A stretch of 64,000 bases of DNA from Pelosinus fermentans JBW45 (GCF_000271665.2 NZ_CP010978.1:3564501-3628500), one strand, 5' to 3'. Numbered from the stretch's first letter, positions 43,121 through 52,921 are shown. Numbers and translations are program-made. Notes: generated by a model from the letters alone, not told the origin.

Positions 43121-43858
43121 TTATAGAATAGAATAAATCGTATAAACTGAAGAAAAAGCCATCATGATAAAAATAATCTTTTGAAACATGCTCTGTGACA
43201 AGTACGGGAAAAGTAGATTTCCTAAAATCAAGCCAACAATAGCGGCTGGTAACATCATAAATGTGCGACTAACAGCCACTGATAAATCCTGCTGAGCGAT
43301 AATAAAGCCTATAATTCCAGTCAAACTTATCACAGTAAAATATACAATACTGTCTGCTCGCATGGATGTTTTTTCACGGTTGCATGCAGCGAGATAAAGA
43401 ATAAGAGGTGGCCCCGCTAGGGCAGTAGAGGTGTTGAGAAGGCCCGATATTACACCTACAATTAAACTTTTAAACCGTGTTTCGTACATCGGCTTACAAC
43501 TTGTCTGCTTGATGAGCAAAAATAATAATATAATTACGCTGATGAATATTTTTAATATATTACTCGGCACATAGTAATATATTGCCATACCGATCGGCTG
43601 ACCAAGTAATGACCCAAAAGACAGAACAAAAACGAAATTCCAATCTACATACTTGCGTAAAATGACACTAAATACTGTATTGATTGACAAGGATATTATC
43701 TGAAGAATAAGAACTACTTCTTTAGGATCATAAATGGTTATCAATAACGGAGTAGCAATAATCGCAAAGCCAAATCCAGTCAGAGACTGAATAAATGATG
43801 CGACCAGTGCGATAGCAGCTGGAAAAGACCATAAATACGCCTGGAAAAAATCATACAT
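43121..43858 (-). CDS. TauE/SafE family sulfite or sulfonate exporter
   Basis: 245 aa with about eight transmembrane helices. The first repeat shows SFIQSLTGFGFAIIATPLLI and the second GVISGLLNTSTALAGPPLIL, both typical of TauE/SafE (DUF81) proteins. Members export sulfite, sulfoacetate or related organosulfur anions. It lies between the sugar-catabolic genes and the larB/larC remnants on the same strand. Family annotation is secure, substrate is not. If part of the locus, it suggests a sulfur-bearing substrate. Confidence 0.85.
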   Translation of the reverse strand: MYDFFQAYLWSFPAAIALVASFIQSLTGFGFAIIATPLLITIYDPKEVVLILQIISLSINTVFSVILRKYVDWNFVFVLSFGSLLGQPIGMAIYYYVPSNILKIFISVIILLFLLIKQTSCKPMYETRFKSLIVGVISGLLNTSTALAGPPLILYLAACNREKTSMRADSIVYFTVISLTGIIGFIIAQQDLSVAVSRTFMMLPAAIVGLILGNLLFPYLSQSMFQKIIFIMMAFSSVYTIYSIL

Positions 43859-44039
43859 AACAATTATCCCTTTATACAGAGATTATCTTTTTACTATAAT
43901 AAGAGTAGATCATCATTGTAAACTAGAACATAAAATTCAATATGGTAGCAGCTACATAATTATTGGACAATCCCCAACCTTTTATGCATAGTTATTATTC
44001 ATAGCAATTAATCTCATCTAACTAGCATTTTTAACTTCT

Positions 44040-45209
44040 TTATCTGAAATTAGTAAATTGAGCCAGGGGATCGCCAATTAACGGCCTGCAGTATTCAACA
44101 AATTCGGCTGTAACATCATTTCCTCGATCATTAATGAAGTTATCCGGCATCTTTTTTTCGTGCATCATAACTTCTGCTATGGGGATAAGTGTTAGTTCAC
44201 ACTTATAGGGAACAGTTGAAATACGGTTGAATCCGACCATTTTACCTGTTTCTCCTTTAATTGCTGCTTCAACGGAGTAAGCTCCCACTTGTATTGCTTC
44301 TTGCCTATCGATTGAAGATTGATAGGCTATGGATGCTCTGCCAAGAATCCCTGGTTTTTCACATCTAGACTTAATGCCTAATTCTTTAATAATCAGCAAT
44401 GATAGATACGAACTAACATCACCGAAATATACACTGCGTCCTTGCGTAAATACAGGCGGAACAATCGATTCACCCTTGTCATTTTTTAACCCTTCACTGA
44501 CTACAACAACTACTCCGCCAAGTTCGTCATAGAGTTTTTTGACATCCTCAAGAAATTCGTTTTGATTAAATGGTCTTTCCGGAAGATAAATCAGATGGGG
44601 TGCATCCCCCCTACTTCTTCTAGCAAGCGCTGATGCGGCAGTAATCCACCCGGCATTTCTTCCCATCGCCTCAATGACGCAGACATGAATTGGTAAAGCT
44701 TTAATATCCTGGGACACCTCAGCCGTTGAAGCTGCAATATACCTAGCAGCGCTGCCAAAGCCCGGTGCATGATCAGTAATCGCAATATCATTATCAATAG
44801 TTTTCGGAATGCCGATTACCCTTATATCATACTGTTTTGTGGCGTTGTGGATTTTCCCGCAGGTATCCATTGAACCGTTTCCACCATTAAACAGCAAATA
44901 TTTTATATTGTTTTTTACAAGTACTTTAACTATTTTTTCATAATCTGCATCATACAGTTCTTTCCTTGAAGTGCCTATCGCTGAGGCAGGCGTATACGGC
45001 AGAAGTTCTATATTACTAGTCGATTGGTTTCTAAAGTTAATAAACTTCTCTTCCAGTATCCCAGCTACACCGCCCATTGCCCCGTATATTTCGGCAATCT
45101 CTTTGTGCTTTTTTGCTTCTTCAATTGCTCCATATAAACTAGCGTTTATTACGGCTGTGGGACCGCCGCCATGCACTATAAGTAAATTTGCGCCACTCGA
45201 TTCATACAT
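44040..45209 (-). CDS. Phosphofructokinase family kinase (PPi-type clade)
   Basis: About 389 aa from the ATG at 45209, preceded by TAGGTGGT; a longer frame from 45275 has no ribosome site. N-terminal LLIVHGGGPTAVINASLYGA and PKTIDNDIAITDHAPGFGSA (Lys136, Asp139, Asp141) place it in the PFK family. Lys136 is at the site diagnostic of PPi-dependent enzymes. The phosphate-donor loop reads GGNGS (110-113), so the Asp that PPi enzymes carry at this site is Gly, as in ATP enzymes. The donor is therefore unclear. In this locus it may phosphorylate a ketose other than fructose 6-phosphate. Confidence 0.85.
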   Translation of the reverse strand: MYESSGANLLIVHGGGPTAVINASLYGAIEEAKKHKEIAEIYGAMGGVAGILEEKFINFRNQSTSNIELLPYTPASAIGTSRKELYDADYEKIVKVLVKNNIKYLLFNGGNGSMDTCGKIHNATKQYDIRVIGIPKTIDNDIAITDHAPGFGSAARYIAASTAEVSQDIKALPIHVCVIEAMGRNAGWITAASALARRSRGDAPHLIYLPERPFNQNEFLEDVKKLYDELGGVVVVVSEGLKNDKGESIVPPVFTQGRSVYFGDVSSYLSLLIIKELGIKSRCEKPGILGRASIAYQSSIDRQEAIQVGAYSVEAAIKGETGKMVGFNRISTVPYKCELTLIPIAEVMMHEKKMPDNFINDRGNDVTAEFVEYCRPLIGDPLAQFTNFR

Positions 45210-45317
45210 TTTTATACCACCTAAATTAATTTTGTTTCTAAAACTTGGATTTATCAAAAAACCAGTACTCCCCATTCCCGTAACATGATTGGCAAAAAGG
45301 ATAGAAATAACTCTATA

Positions 45318-46190
45318 TTATCCGATAGAAATCCGATAAGAACTATTAAATTCTTGGCCTGATAACAAAACTTGAATTCCCTCTTTTTCCGAAAATTGTT
45401 TACTATCTCCAGGAGTGTCAGTTACCCCATACCAAGGTTCGATACATACAAACGGGGACTCATCTGGCTTAGTCCATATGCCTAAGTAAGGAAATCCCTT
45501 AAAAGCAACAGTAACCCACTTCCCTGATTTTTGACTTTTTAGCGTAATAGCCTCAGACTTCAAATTTTTAAAAATTAAGACATCGTTTTTAAACAATGCT
45601 TTAGTCAATGGTATTGTATTGTACTCCTGCAAAACTAATTCAGTGATTCCAGAAAGTAATCCATTATTGACATGATTTCGATATGCAGTTTCATTCTTTT
45701 CAAATATCAGTTGATAATCAGTAAAATTCTCTTCTGGCAAAATGGGGCACATAAACCCTGGATGAGCACCTATGGAGAAATGCATACCTTGATCATCTAA
45801 ATTTTTAACCTTGTATTCAACTGAAAGCTCATTTTTGATTAATCTATATCCAATATCTAATTGAAACCTGAACGGGAATATACCTAACGTCTCGGTATCA
45901 TATGTAAGGCGATAAATAATTTCGTCAGGATGATTCTCTATGATATCAAATTCCATATCTCTAGCGAAACCATGTACAGAAAGAGCAAATGTTTCACCAC
46001 CAACTTTGTATTGTCCATTTGGCAGAATTCCTACAATTGGAAAACACACAGGAGCACGCCGAGGCCAATATCGAGGATCAGCTTGCCACAAATATTCTGT
46101 ACTATCTTCTTTCAGAATTAAGCTATATAACTCTGCTCCCTTCGATTGAACCTCCACAGACACAAATTGATTTTCTAATTTGGCAATCAC
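45318..46190 (-). CDS. Aldose 1-epimerase family protein
   Basis: About 290 aa from a GTG at 46190 behind GGGGGAGG. It is of the galactose-mutarotase-like fold: GAELYSLILKEDSTEYLWQA, PVCFPIVGILPNGQY, SVHGFARDMEF (catalytic His) and FSIGAHPGFMCP (second His). The late Glu lies near FVCIEPWYGVTDTPG. This subgroup (LacX-like) acts on sugars or sugar phosphates and interconverts anomers. It is the sixth gene of the carbohydrate cluster. Confidence 0.88.
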   Translation of the reverse strand: MIAKLENQFVSVEVQSKGAELYSLILKEDSTEYLWQADPRYWPRRAPVCFPIVGILPNGQYKVGGETFALSVHGFARDMEFDIIENHPDEIIYRLTYDTETLGIFPFRFQLDIGYRLIKNELSVEYKVKNLDDQGMHFSIGAHPGFMCPILPEENFTDYQLIFEKNETAYRNHVNNGLLSGITELVLQEYNTIPLTKALFKNDVLIFKNLKSEAITLKSQKSGKWVTVAFKGFPYLGIWTKPDESPFVCIEPWYGVTDTPGDSKQFSEKEGIQVLLSGQEFNSSYRISIG

Positions 46191-46438
46191 AATATACCTC
46201 CCCCTATCATATAGCACTTTCTTAAAAATTCGAAATGTTATATTGAGCAGGGCTTTTGCCTGATCTCTTTACAATTTTCTCCTCGGCATTACCGAAACAA
46301 ATTTGTAACTTAACTTTTAAATCGTCCCCATAATTCGATGGAAAAAGTATTCAACTCTAATCTGATTATGGAGACGACTTTTTAGGTTAACAAGTAACTA
46401 AATTCTCATTATCTAAGCAAAATATATCCTTGTAATTC

Positions 46439-47785
46439 TTACATTTCTATTACGGGAATATGTAACAAATTACAAACAGCGATCATTTGGTCGGCAACAT
46501 CCTCCCAAACAATACTGTAATGGTGAGGAATCCCCTCTGCCCATATCTGTTCTACTACCTTATAAACTGGTGTTTCTATCTTTACATTCGCCATAATACC
46601 TTTTGTGTAACGTTCCATATCAACTGCAGTTCCCCGCATTAGAAATAGCTTATAAGCACCATCAATATTGCAGAATCGAGCAATTGTTACTTTTCCTGGT
46701 TTCAAGCTGCCGTAAAATGCAGTACCTTGTCCTGCTAAAGGGTGATTGTTAATGCTAAATTCATATTTAGCATTATGTAAAGATGGAGCAGCATTCCCGC
46801 AATGCCAGAAAGTCATAATATTCTTTTCTTCGTCAATATTTATCATATCTGTAATGAATGTGGGAAGCCCAGTCAAGTAGTTCTGAACAATTTGGGCAAT
46901 TTCCGCGTCTACATCTCCCTCACATCCAATATGGATACCTTCATCTGCTAAACGCCCCAAAACCGCACAGGGTGTGGTATGTAAATTTCCCATTTCAGGC
47001 CAACATTTAATAGTAGCAAAATCATAGGCTTGTTGTTTGATAACATCTTTCAATGCCAAATACAATTTAGAATGATTCTCCAAATGCCCATCAGGCAATT
47101 TATCTGTGCCGAAATTAGATGTCACATCTGCCATATCTGCCTCATAAACATCCTTGGGTATATTATCCATTTGATCAAAAACTACTTTTAAGTCTGTTTC
47201 TTCGATACGAATACCAAAATTCTTACGAATCAGACTCTCATCAAAACTACAGTTATAAAAGGCAGTAGGACGGTAACCAAAAAGTCCAAGCATGGTTCCC
47301 TTTAATTTTTTAACCACATTATAAGCAGTAACAAGATTAATTACTTTAGATGCTGTTGCTATATCTTCTTTATCTCCATATACCGCATAACAGGTATACC
47401 CTAATTTTTTCAAGGATGCGGAATTCATAGTAGCAGCTACCAAAGCATTTGCAAATAACCTGGTATCTTTTTCAAATGGAGGCTCCTTTGGTGCCCATAA
47501 AATAATTGGAACACCCAACATTTCTGCCAAATGAGCAGATGCATCATCTCCAGTAAATGCACCATAAACCATAACAATCAAATCAACTGCATTTGTTTTG
47601 AATTGTTCGACTACCGCTTCTAATGCTTGAGGAGAATCCCCCAATCTTTCCGCTTTGATAATATTAATTCCAGGAAGGTTTTCCTGAAGCCAGTTCCCGT
47701 ACTCTTTGCAACGATTTTCGGGAAGTTCTCTTGGCCATCTGCCTGAAAGCGTTGTTACGAAACCTACATTTAATTGTTTATTCAA
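46439..47785 (-). CDS. L-fucose/L-arabinose isomerase family protein
   Basis: 448 aa. It belongs to the FucI/AraA-like aldose-ketose isomerase superfamily. Metal-site regions are seen as IKCWPEMGNLHTTPCAVLG, GIHIGCEGDVDAEIAQ and TFWHCGNAAPSLHN (Glu, Asp and His ligands). The N-terminal half is a Rossmann-like region with DLIVMVYGAFTGDDASAHLA. It should convert an aldose to a ketose with Mn2+. AGGAGGAG precedes the ATG. The substrate is unknown and need not be fucose or arabinose. Confidence 0.88.
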   Translation of the reverse strand: MNKQLNVGFVTTLSGRWPRELPENRCKEYGNWLQENLPGINIIKAERLGDSPQALEAVVEQFKTNAVDLIVMVYGAFTGDDASAHLAEMLGVPIILWAPKEPPFEKDTRLFANALVAATMNSASLKKLGYTCYAVYGDKEDIATASKVINLVTAYNVVKKLKGTMLGLFGYRPTAFYNCSFDESLIRKNFGIRIEETDLKVVFDQMDNIPKDVYEADMADVTSNFGTDKLPDGHLENHSKLYLALKDVIKQQAYDFATIKCWPEMGNLHTTPCAVLGRLADEGIHIGCEGDVDAEIAQIVQNYLTGLPTFITDMINIDEEKNIMTFWHCGNAAPSLHNAKYEFSINNHPLAGQGTAFYGSLKPGKVTIARFCNIDGAYKLFLMRGTAVDMERYTKGIMANVKIETPVYKVVEQIWAEGIPHHYSIVWEDVADQMIAVCNLLHIPVIEM

Positions 47786-47901
47786 AATAATCTCCTCCTA
47801 GTTAATAATATACACTCCGATTATCCGAAAGCATTTATTGCTCAAATCGTACTTGATTGGAGTGCATTATCATCGGTTAACAAATAGACCACAGTACTAA
47901 A

Positions 47902-48756
47902 TTATGCTTTACCATCGGATCCAGCTAGACGAATAATTGCTTTTATATCTTCTGTTAATTTATCATTCGTATATTGCGACAGCTTCCAGGAATGTCCCTG
48001 GTGATTCATCGTGTTTAATGCTTCATTGTAATGCTGCACATACTTGTAGCGAATTTCTGTACCAAAGTTGATTTTGGCAATTCCTAAACCAATTGCCTTT
48101 TTTATTACACTTTCCGACATACCAGTACAACCATGAAGTACAAGCGGAATATCTGTAAATGCTCTTACGTCCGCAAGTATTTCTAATCTTATATCTGGCT
48201 CTCCTTTATAATACCCATGAGCATTGCCAATTCCAATGGCAAGCGAATCTGGTTGACAAAATGATAAAAACTCTTTAACTTGTTCAGGTTTAACGAGATT
48301 TTTATTTTCGGCAACTCCCCCTGCCTCATCCAAACGAAGTAACTCGCCAATTTCCGCCTCTACAGGTACATCACTTTTTTTCGCTTCACCTATGACTCTA
48401 TTGGTAAGCTCTGCATTATCTTTAATCGATTTTGCAGAGCCATCGATCATAATAGAAGTGAAGCCGAGATCTAATGCTTCTTTGCAAATATCAAAATTAT
48501 CACCATGGTCTAAATGAATCGATACTGGAACAGATACTTTATTTGCACACCATTTTGCAACCTGTACAAACCAGTCATTTCCTGAATAAGCACCTGTTGA
48601 AACATAGTGGGCCAGGATAATTGGCGACTTTAATTCTTCTGCTGCCCGGCAAATTGCCCAAATTATATCATAATTCCCTCCCTGAGTATTAATTGCCGGA
48701 ATTGCATACCCGTTTTTATTAGCATGGTGTAAGGCTTCTTTATTAGTCACCAACAT
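47902..48756 (-). CDS. Class II (zinc) ketose-bisphosphate aldolase family protein
   Basis: About 284 aa from the ATG at 48756 behind AAAGGGG. The family motif VSIHLDHGDNFDICKEALD supplies the catalytic Asp and a zinc His. AIGIGNAHGYYKGEPDIRL and PLVLHGCTGMSESVIKKAI supply the other two His. GIAKINFGTEIRYKY ends the phosphate-binding side. It should cleave a phosphorylated ketose to dihydroxyacetone phosphate and an aldehyde. It lies between the isomerase and the transporter. Confidence 0.92.
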   Translation of the reverse strand: MLVTNKEALHHANKNGYAIPAINTQGGNYDIIWAICRAAEELKSPIILAHYVSTGAYSGNDWFVQVAKWCANKVSVPVSIHLDHGDNFDICKEALDLGFTSIMIDGSAKSIKDNAELTNRVIGEAKKSDVPVEAEIGELLRLDEAGGVAENKNLVKPEQVKEFLSFCQPDSLAIGIGNAHGYYKGEPDIRLEILADVRAFTDIPLVLHGCTGMSESVIKKAIGLGIAKINFGTEIRYKYVQHYNEALNTMNHQGHSWKLSQYTNDKLTEDIKAIIRLAGSDGKA

Positions 48757-48867
48757 TTTGTATACCCCTTTCATGGTAAAATACACATTTTTCTTAGAAT
48801 ATTATAAATTTTCAACTTTACCTTTTAACTTTATGACATATAACTACTGTTTTCAGATTTAAAACTA

Positions 48868-50271
48868 TCAAACTGCGGTCTTCCCCATTCTTTTCCGTTC
48901 ATTTAGTTCTCCTAAGATTTCCTCATAACGTTTCTCTGTCAACGGATACAGAGCACCAAATGCAACAACTGTCATAATAGCAAAGAATGCCGGATAAATA
49001 AACATTAACCCTCTAATTCCGGCAACAGCACCGGCACTTTGTACTGCATTCGGGACATAGCCGATCATAGTAAGAACTACACCTGGGATAAAGCCTGCCA
49101 TCGATTGCGATAATTTTCTAAAAAATGCGAAGGACGAGTAAATAACGCCTTCTGAACGAAACCCAGTTTTCCATTCACCGTATTCCACTGCATCAGCGAT
49201 ACAAGCCCAGTTTAAACTGTTTACAAAAGCACTGCCGAAGAAAGCTACACAAGTTAAGAAGATAAAACCAAAAACGTCCGGAGAAAGTAAATAATTTAAA
49301 ATATCCCCTACTGCCCAGATAGCGCACCCAAACATATAACCATATTTCTTACCTATCCTTCTAACCACGAAAGGCACTAAGGCAACCCCAAAGAAAACAC
49401 AGCCAATACTAAAGAATCCCATATACGGAAGAATCGAAATATTTTGAAGTACATATTGGCAATAGTACACTTGGACGGCCAGTTTTACATTAAAAGCTGA
49501 AAATGTAAACAGGTTAGCAATACAAAGCATAATTAACGGTACATTTTTAAACGCTAATTTATATGAATTACCAAAAGTAACACGATAATCTTTGGGCTTT
49601 TCTACAATAACTCTTTCCTTAATACCAGCGTAAGAATACCAAATACCCAACACTCCTAAAAACGTAAAAATGCAGGTTGCGACAATATATCCCGTGTGAA
49701 TATTACTAAACGAAAGCACAATGGGCATATAGGCCACGGTACTAATCAATAGGCCAGTATTGGATCCCCCCTGACGCCAAGCAGCCAGACTGGTCCGTTC
49801 TAGCGGATCTTGAGTCATAGCCGCCCCCATTGAACTATAGGGAATATTGATAAGACTGAAAAATAAACCGAATCCCATATAACTTAGATAAGCAAGAACC
49901 AATTTGGTCGAAACCGTAGTACCGGGATTTGCAAAACATGCAATTGAAAAAAGCCCAAGTGGAATTGCTCCATAGAGCATAAATGGACGAAATTTACCAC
50001 GCGCACCAAAATTCTTACGAGCTTCCAACCAAGTTCCAATACCTACATCCACACCAGCATCAAACAGTTTAGTGATTAAAAAGATAGTACCCGCTACTGC
50101 TGCCGGTAATCCTAGTACGTCAGTAAAGTACTTAAGTAGATAAATCTGCCCTAGATCGTACACAAAATTTTGACCAACATCACCCATAGCATACGCAAAT
50201 TTTTCTTTTATGGATATTTTTGCTGTTTTTATTTCTGTATTTTCCGTTACTATTGCAGTGGCTTCCATCAT
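48868..50271 (-). CDS. GPH family sugar:cation symporter (MFS)
   Basis: About 467 aa with 12 transmembrane helices. The start is at Met 50271 or 50268, behind GGAGGG. KEKFAYAMGDVGQNFVYDLG near the N-terminus and DAGVDVGIGTWLEARKNFGA with GKFRPFMLYGAIPLG in helix 2-3 are GPH hallmarks. This family imports glycosides, pentosides, hexuronides and (YihO) sulfoquinovose with Na+ or H+. It is the only importer in the cluster, so its substrate is probably the pathway's starting sugar. Confidence 0.92.
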   Translation of the reverse strand: MMEATAIVTENTEIKTAKISIKEKFAYAMGDVGQNFVYDLGQIYLLKYFTDVLGLPAAVAGTIFLITKLFDAGVDVGIGTWLEARKNFGARGKFRPFMLYGAIPLGLFSIACFANPGTTVSTKLVLAYLSYMGFGLFFSLINIPYSSMGAAMTQDPLERTSLAAWRQGGSNTGLLISTVAYMPIVLSFSNIHTGYIVATCIFTFLGVLGIWYSYAGIKERVIVEKPKDYRVTFGNSYKLAFKNVPLIMLCIANLFTFSAFNVKLAVQVYYCQYVLQNISILPYMGFFSIGCVFFGVALVPFVVRRIGKKYGYMFGCAIWAVGDILNYLLSPDVFGFIFLTCVAFFGSAFVNSLNWACIADAVEYGEWKTGFRSEGVIYSSFAFFRKLSQSMAGFIPGVVLTMIGYVPNAVQSAGAVAGIRGLMFIYPAFFAIMTVVAFGALYPLTEKRYEEILGELNERKRMGKTAV

Positions 50272-50291
50272 TTTACCCTCCAGCATTTATT

Positions 50292-50475
50292 TCATTTCAT
50301 CCCTAAGTGAACCGCAGCTAATTTGAAGTTCTTAGGTAAGGCAAGAATATTCGGAGTATTGCCGACATACCGACGGACTGTAGTCCCAACCTGACGAAAA
50401 GCAGCCTATTCTGCCTGTCCTACTTGGTTGTCGGTCTAGCCACTCCCATCGGGTCATAGGGAGTAATTGAACGCC
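50292..50475 (-). pseudogene. Remnant of a second larA-type gene
   Basis: Reading backward to the stop at 50292-50294, the frame encodes RRYVGNTPNILALPKNFKL followed by AAVHLGMK. This matches the C-terminus of the intact LarA-type protein next door (KKYVGENPNILALPLAFKT, then AAVHLCMKD). Upstream in the same frame is a TAG, and a further fragment DPMGVAR resembles DPGIARGMG in the intact gene. So only a decayed 3' end remains between the LarA-type gene and the transporter. Identity is too low for a fresh duplication. Confidence 0.7.
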
Positions 50476-50502
50476 TCTCATTTTTTACTAAAATACGTGA
50501 AA

Positions 50503-51975
50503 TCAATCATGACAGCAACCGTTATTTCCATCATACGGTTCATCCTTCATGCAAAGATGAACGGCAGCAGTTTTAAAAGCTAAAGGTAGTGCTAGAATAT
50601 TCGGATTTTCTCCGACGTATTTCTTTTTCGCATCTTTCAGCGCCTCCTCAAAGGTGGCTCTAGTCTTAAGTCCCATTCCTCTAGCAATCCCCGGATCTTG
50701 TGCCCCCACAATATAAATGGCGGAAGTGTTTTTCTCGGCAATATGACCGCAACTCATCATGGAAAATCCATGGAATGGATGGAACGCATTGCAATAGCGG
50801 TATTTTCTGATATATTCCTCATGGGTCGCAAAGTATTCACCATAACGGTTCATGTCCGGCAGGATATTCATGTGGTCTTTCTGGAACATCTCATAAATTT
50901 CTGGAAGATATGGCCATAGTTCCTCATGAAAATAACTATTGCAAATAGAGGAACAGATTATGACGCAATTATCCTTTAGGACCCTTTTGTGACGGATGAT
51001 CTGCGCAGATAGCGCTTGCATCAGCATGATCGGGTTAGTCCCCATACCATCACCATAATGGAAAGACTGCGGCATACCAAATACTACTACATCGTATTTC
51101 TTCTCCGCCCAATTGACATAAGTACGTTTGTCGGCGGTTTTCCATGAAATTGGCTGCATTTCGTTTGCATAACCACTATTAATTTCAATCTGTCTGGATT
51201 TGCTATCTAAAACAGCATCGCAACAGAAGAATTTTTTTTCCATGCACTTTTCCATATGCATTCCTATTTCATCAAACTTTGTACGCATTAGAGAATGTCC
51301 GCTTACTGGGGTGAAGTCTTTGCGATGCATAACATCCGGAACATGGTGCGATGCGATGCTACGCCAATGAGTGATCCCGGTGGCGCAATGCTTGTACCCC
51401 CCGGAATAACCACCATAAGGATTACCCTGCGTGTGACCGATTAAAATTGCAATATCCGAATCATAAACATATTTATTCATCAATACGGGATCGCCTTGAT
51501 CAGTGGTACCAAGATCTATTAAATGATCATAATCCTCACTATCATGGTTAATAATTTGATGAGTATACCAAAACTCATGGAAGAGATCGGCTCCTAATAC
51601 GTTAAAGATTTCTTGTTTCGTATTTTTCCTATGCAAACCATTAGAGCAAATCAGCAGGATATTTTTCTTCTCAACACCAGCTTTATAAAGTTCCTCTAAA
51701 ATAATCGGAATGGAAACTTTACGATGGGCAGTAGGCTGTTCCCCCCCTTTTACTCTGTCGGGAAAAATAATAGTAACTTTAGAACCTTTTTTCGCAAGTT
51801 TTGAAAGAGGTTCCATCCCTATGGGATGCAGAATGGATTTCTTGGTAGCTTCAACCAGTTGATCTTCCGCAATGCAGGGAGGATCCGAAACGGTTACACC
51901 AGGGATGAAAACATCAGTATTATCCGGTAGATTAGCGGACATGGTACCTTGTCCGTATTCAAATTCTAAATTCAT
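50503..51975 (-). CDS. LarA-superfamily nickel-pincer racemase/epimerase, substrate unknown
   Basis: About 490 aa from the ATG at 51975 behind AAGGAGG. It matches the LarA family: NILLICSNGLHRKNTKQEI, AILIGHTQGNPYGGYSGGYK and HWRSIASHHVP. Candidate catalytic residues His115, His181, Lys195 and His211 correspond to His108, His174, Lys184 and His200 of Lactobacillus LarA (H-H spacing 66 and K-H spacing 16 both match). Lys184 carries the pincer cofactor. It is longer than lactate racemase (about 424 aa), and sits among carbohydrate genes. A role as epimerase or dehydrogenase-like step on a sugar or sugar acid is likely, rather than lactate. Confidence 0.88.
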   Translation of the reverse strand: MNLEFEYGQGTMSANLPDNTDVFIPGVTVSDPPCIAEDQLVEATKKSILHPIGMEPLSKLAKKGSKVTIIFPDRVKGGEQPTAHRKVSIPIILEELYKAGVEKKNILLICSNGLHRKNTKQEIFNVLGADLFHEFWYTHQIINHDSEDYDHLIDLGTTDQGDPVLMNKYVYDSDIAILIGHTQGNPYGGYSGGYKHCATGITHWRSIASHHVPDVMHRKDFTPVSGHSLMRTKFDEIGMHMEKCMEKKFFCCDAVLDSKSRQIEINSGYANEMQPISWKTADKRTYVNWAEKKYDVVVFGMPQSFHYGDGMGTNPIMLMQALSAQIIRHKRVLKDNCVIICSSICNSYFHEELWPYLPEIYEMFQKDHMNILPDMNRYGEYFATHEEYIRKYRYCNAFHPFHGFSMMSCGHIAEKNTSAIYIVGAQDPGIARGMGLKTRATFEEALKDAKKKYVGENPNILALPLAFKTAAVHLCMKDEPYDGNNGCCHD

Positions 51976-51976
51976 T

Positions 51977-52921
51977 TTATCCTCCTTTTTTCTCATTTAC
52001 TTGTATATATTTTTCAATAATCTTTTTTAAATCTTCCATATAAAAACCTATTTGCCCCGAAAAACGAGTGAGCGCTACCAGTCCCCCATCAATTGTATCA
52101 ATGCTAGCAATCATCGCAGCATTTTCTTCTTTTAGTCCGCCGCCGTATACTACAGGAATCTCAAAACCGTAAAGTTCCTTTACCGTATCCTTGATAAGCC
52201 TGGAAACATATGCGATATACTCTTTGTCCGGAGGTGTCTTTCCGGGTCCGATTGCCCAAATTGGCTCGTAGCCAATCACAACATTATTATTATTCAATTC
52301 ACAACCAGCACCAGTTAAACCAATTTCAAGCTGTTTTTTTAGTACAGCTTTTATCTGTGGCATCTGCTCTTCAAAGGACCCATTCCCTTTTTCTTCAGCA
52401 GTCTCACCAACACAATAAAGTACTTTTAAGCCAGTATTTAACGCACAAAGTACCTCTTTATTCATTAATTGATTTACAGTGTCAGAGACAATGTCAGCAT
52501 AAGAATCCTTGGATTTATGGAGACCAGCCTCCATAATACTTTGCATATTTCTTCGTTCTTCCGAGTGCCCAATCATTGCCCATTCGCAACCAATTGCTTT
52601 CGCTGCAGTAGCAGGTAAAGTTGTGGTGAATGCTCCGAAATTTCCGCCAATTTTAATATCTTCCCGATGCACTCCTTGGCAGCCAATGCTAATGGCAATC
52701 GTTTCTTCCATAGGAAATTTTTTCAGTATATTAACTGCGGGAATAATAAGCGCCTCCGGTAGAAGAAAAGACAATTGAGTATCAGCGACTGTGCCAAGAC
52801 CAAGCTTAATGCATTCGCCCATCAGACCTGTAATCCATTTTTCAGGTGAATCTACATCACACAATCCACCTAAACTTCGTGCGACTTCAAATCGTTTTAA
52901 ATTGATAAAGATATTTTTCAT
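51977..52921 (-). CDS. Triosephosphate isomerase-family paralogue
   Basis: About 314 aa from the ATG at 52921 behind GAGGGAGG; it ends 1 bp before the LarA-type start. TIM catalytic residues are in place: Lys9 (INLKRFE), His119 (MIGHSEERR) and Glu219 (IGYEPIWAIG). It is about 60 residues longer than ordinary TIM and its N-terminus departs from the usual NWKMN. Such paralogues can isomerise tetrulose phosphates (EryH in erythritol catabolism) as well as triose phosphates. First gene of the sigma-54 operon. Confidence 0.9.
   Translation of the reverse strand: MKNIFINLKRFEVARSLGGLCDVDSPEKWITGLMGECIKLGLGTVADTQLSFLLPEALIIPAVNILKKFPMEETIAISIGCQGVHREDIKIGGNFGAFTTTLPATAAKAIGCEWAMIGHSEERRNMQSIMEAGLHKSKDSYADIVSDTVNQLMNKEVLCALNTGLKVLYCVGETAEEKGNGSFEEQMPQIKAVLKKQLEIGLTGAGCELNNNNVVIGYEPIWAIGPGKTPPDKEYIAYVSRLIKDTVKELYGFEIPVVYGGGLKEENAAMIASIDTIDGGLVALTRFSGQIGFYMEDLKKIIEKYIQVNEKKGG

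Noticed and set aside
50503-51975. Annotation as lactate racemase
   Set aside because: Catalytic residues match LarA, but length, sequence and the sugar operon context argue against lactate as substrate.
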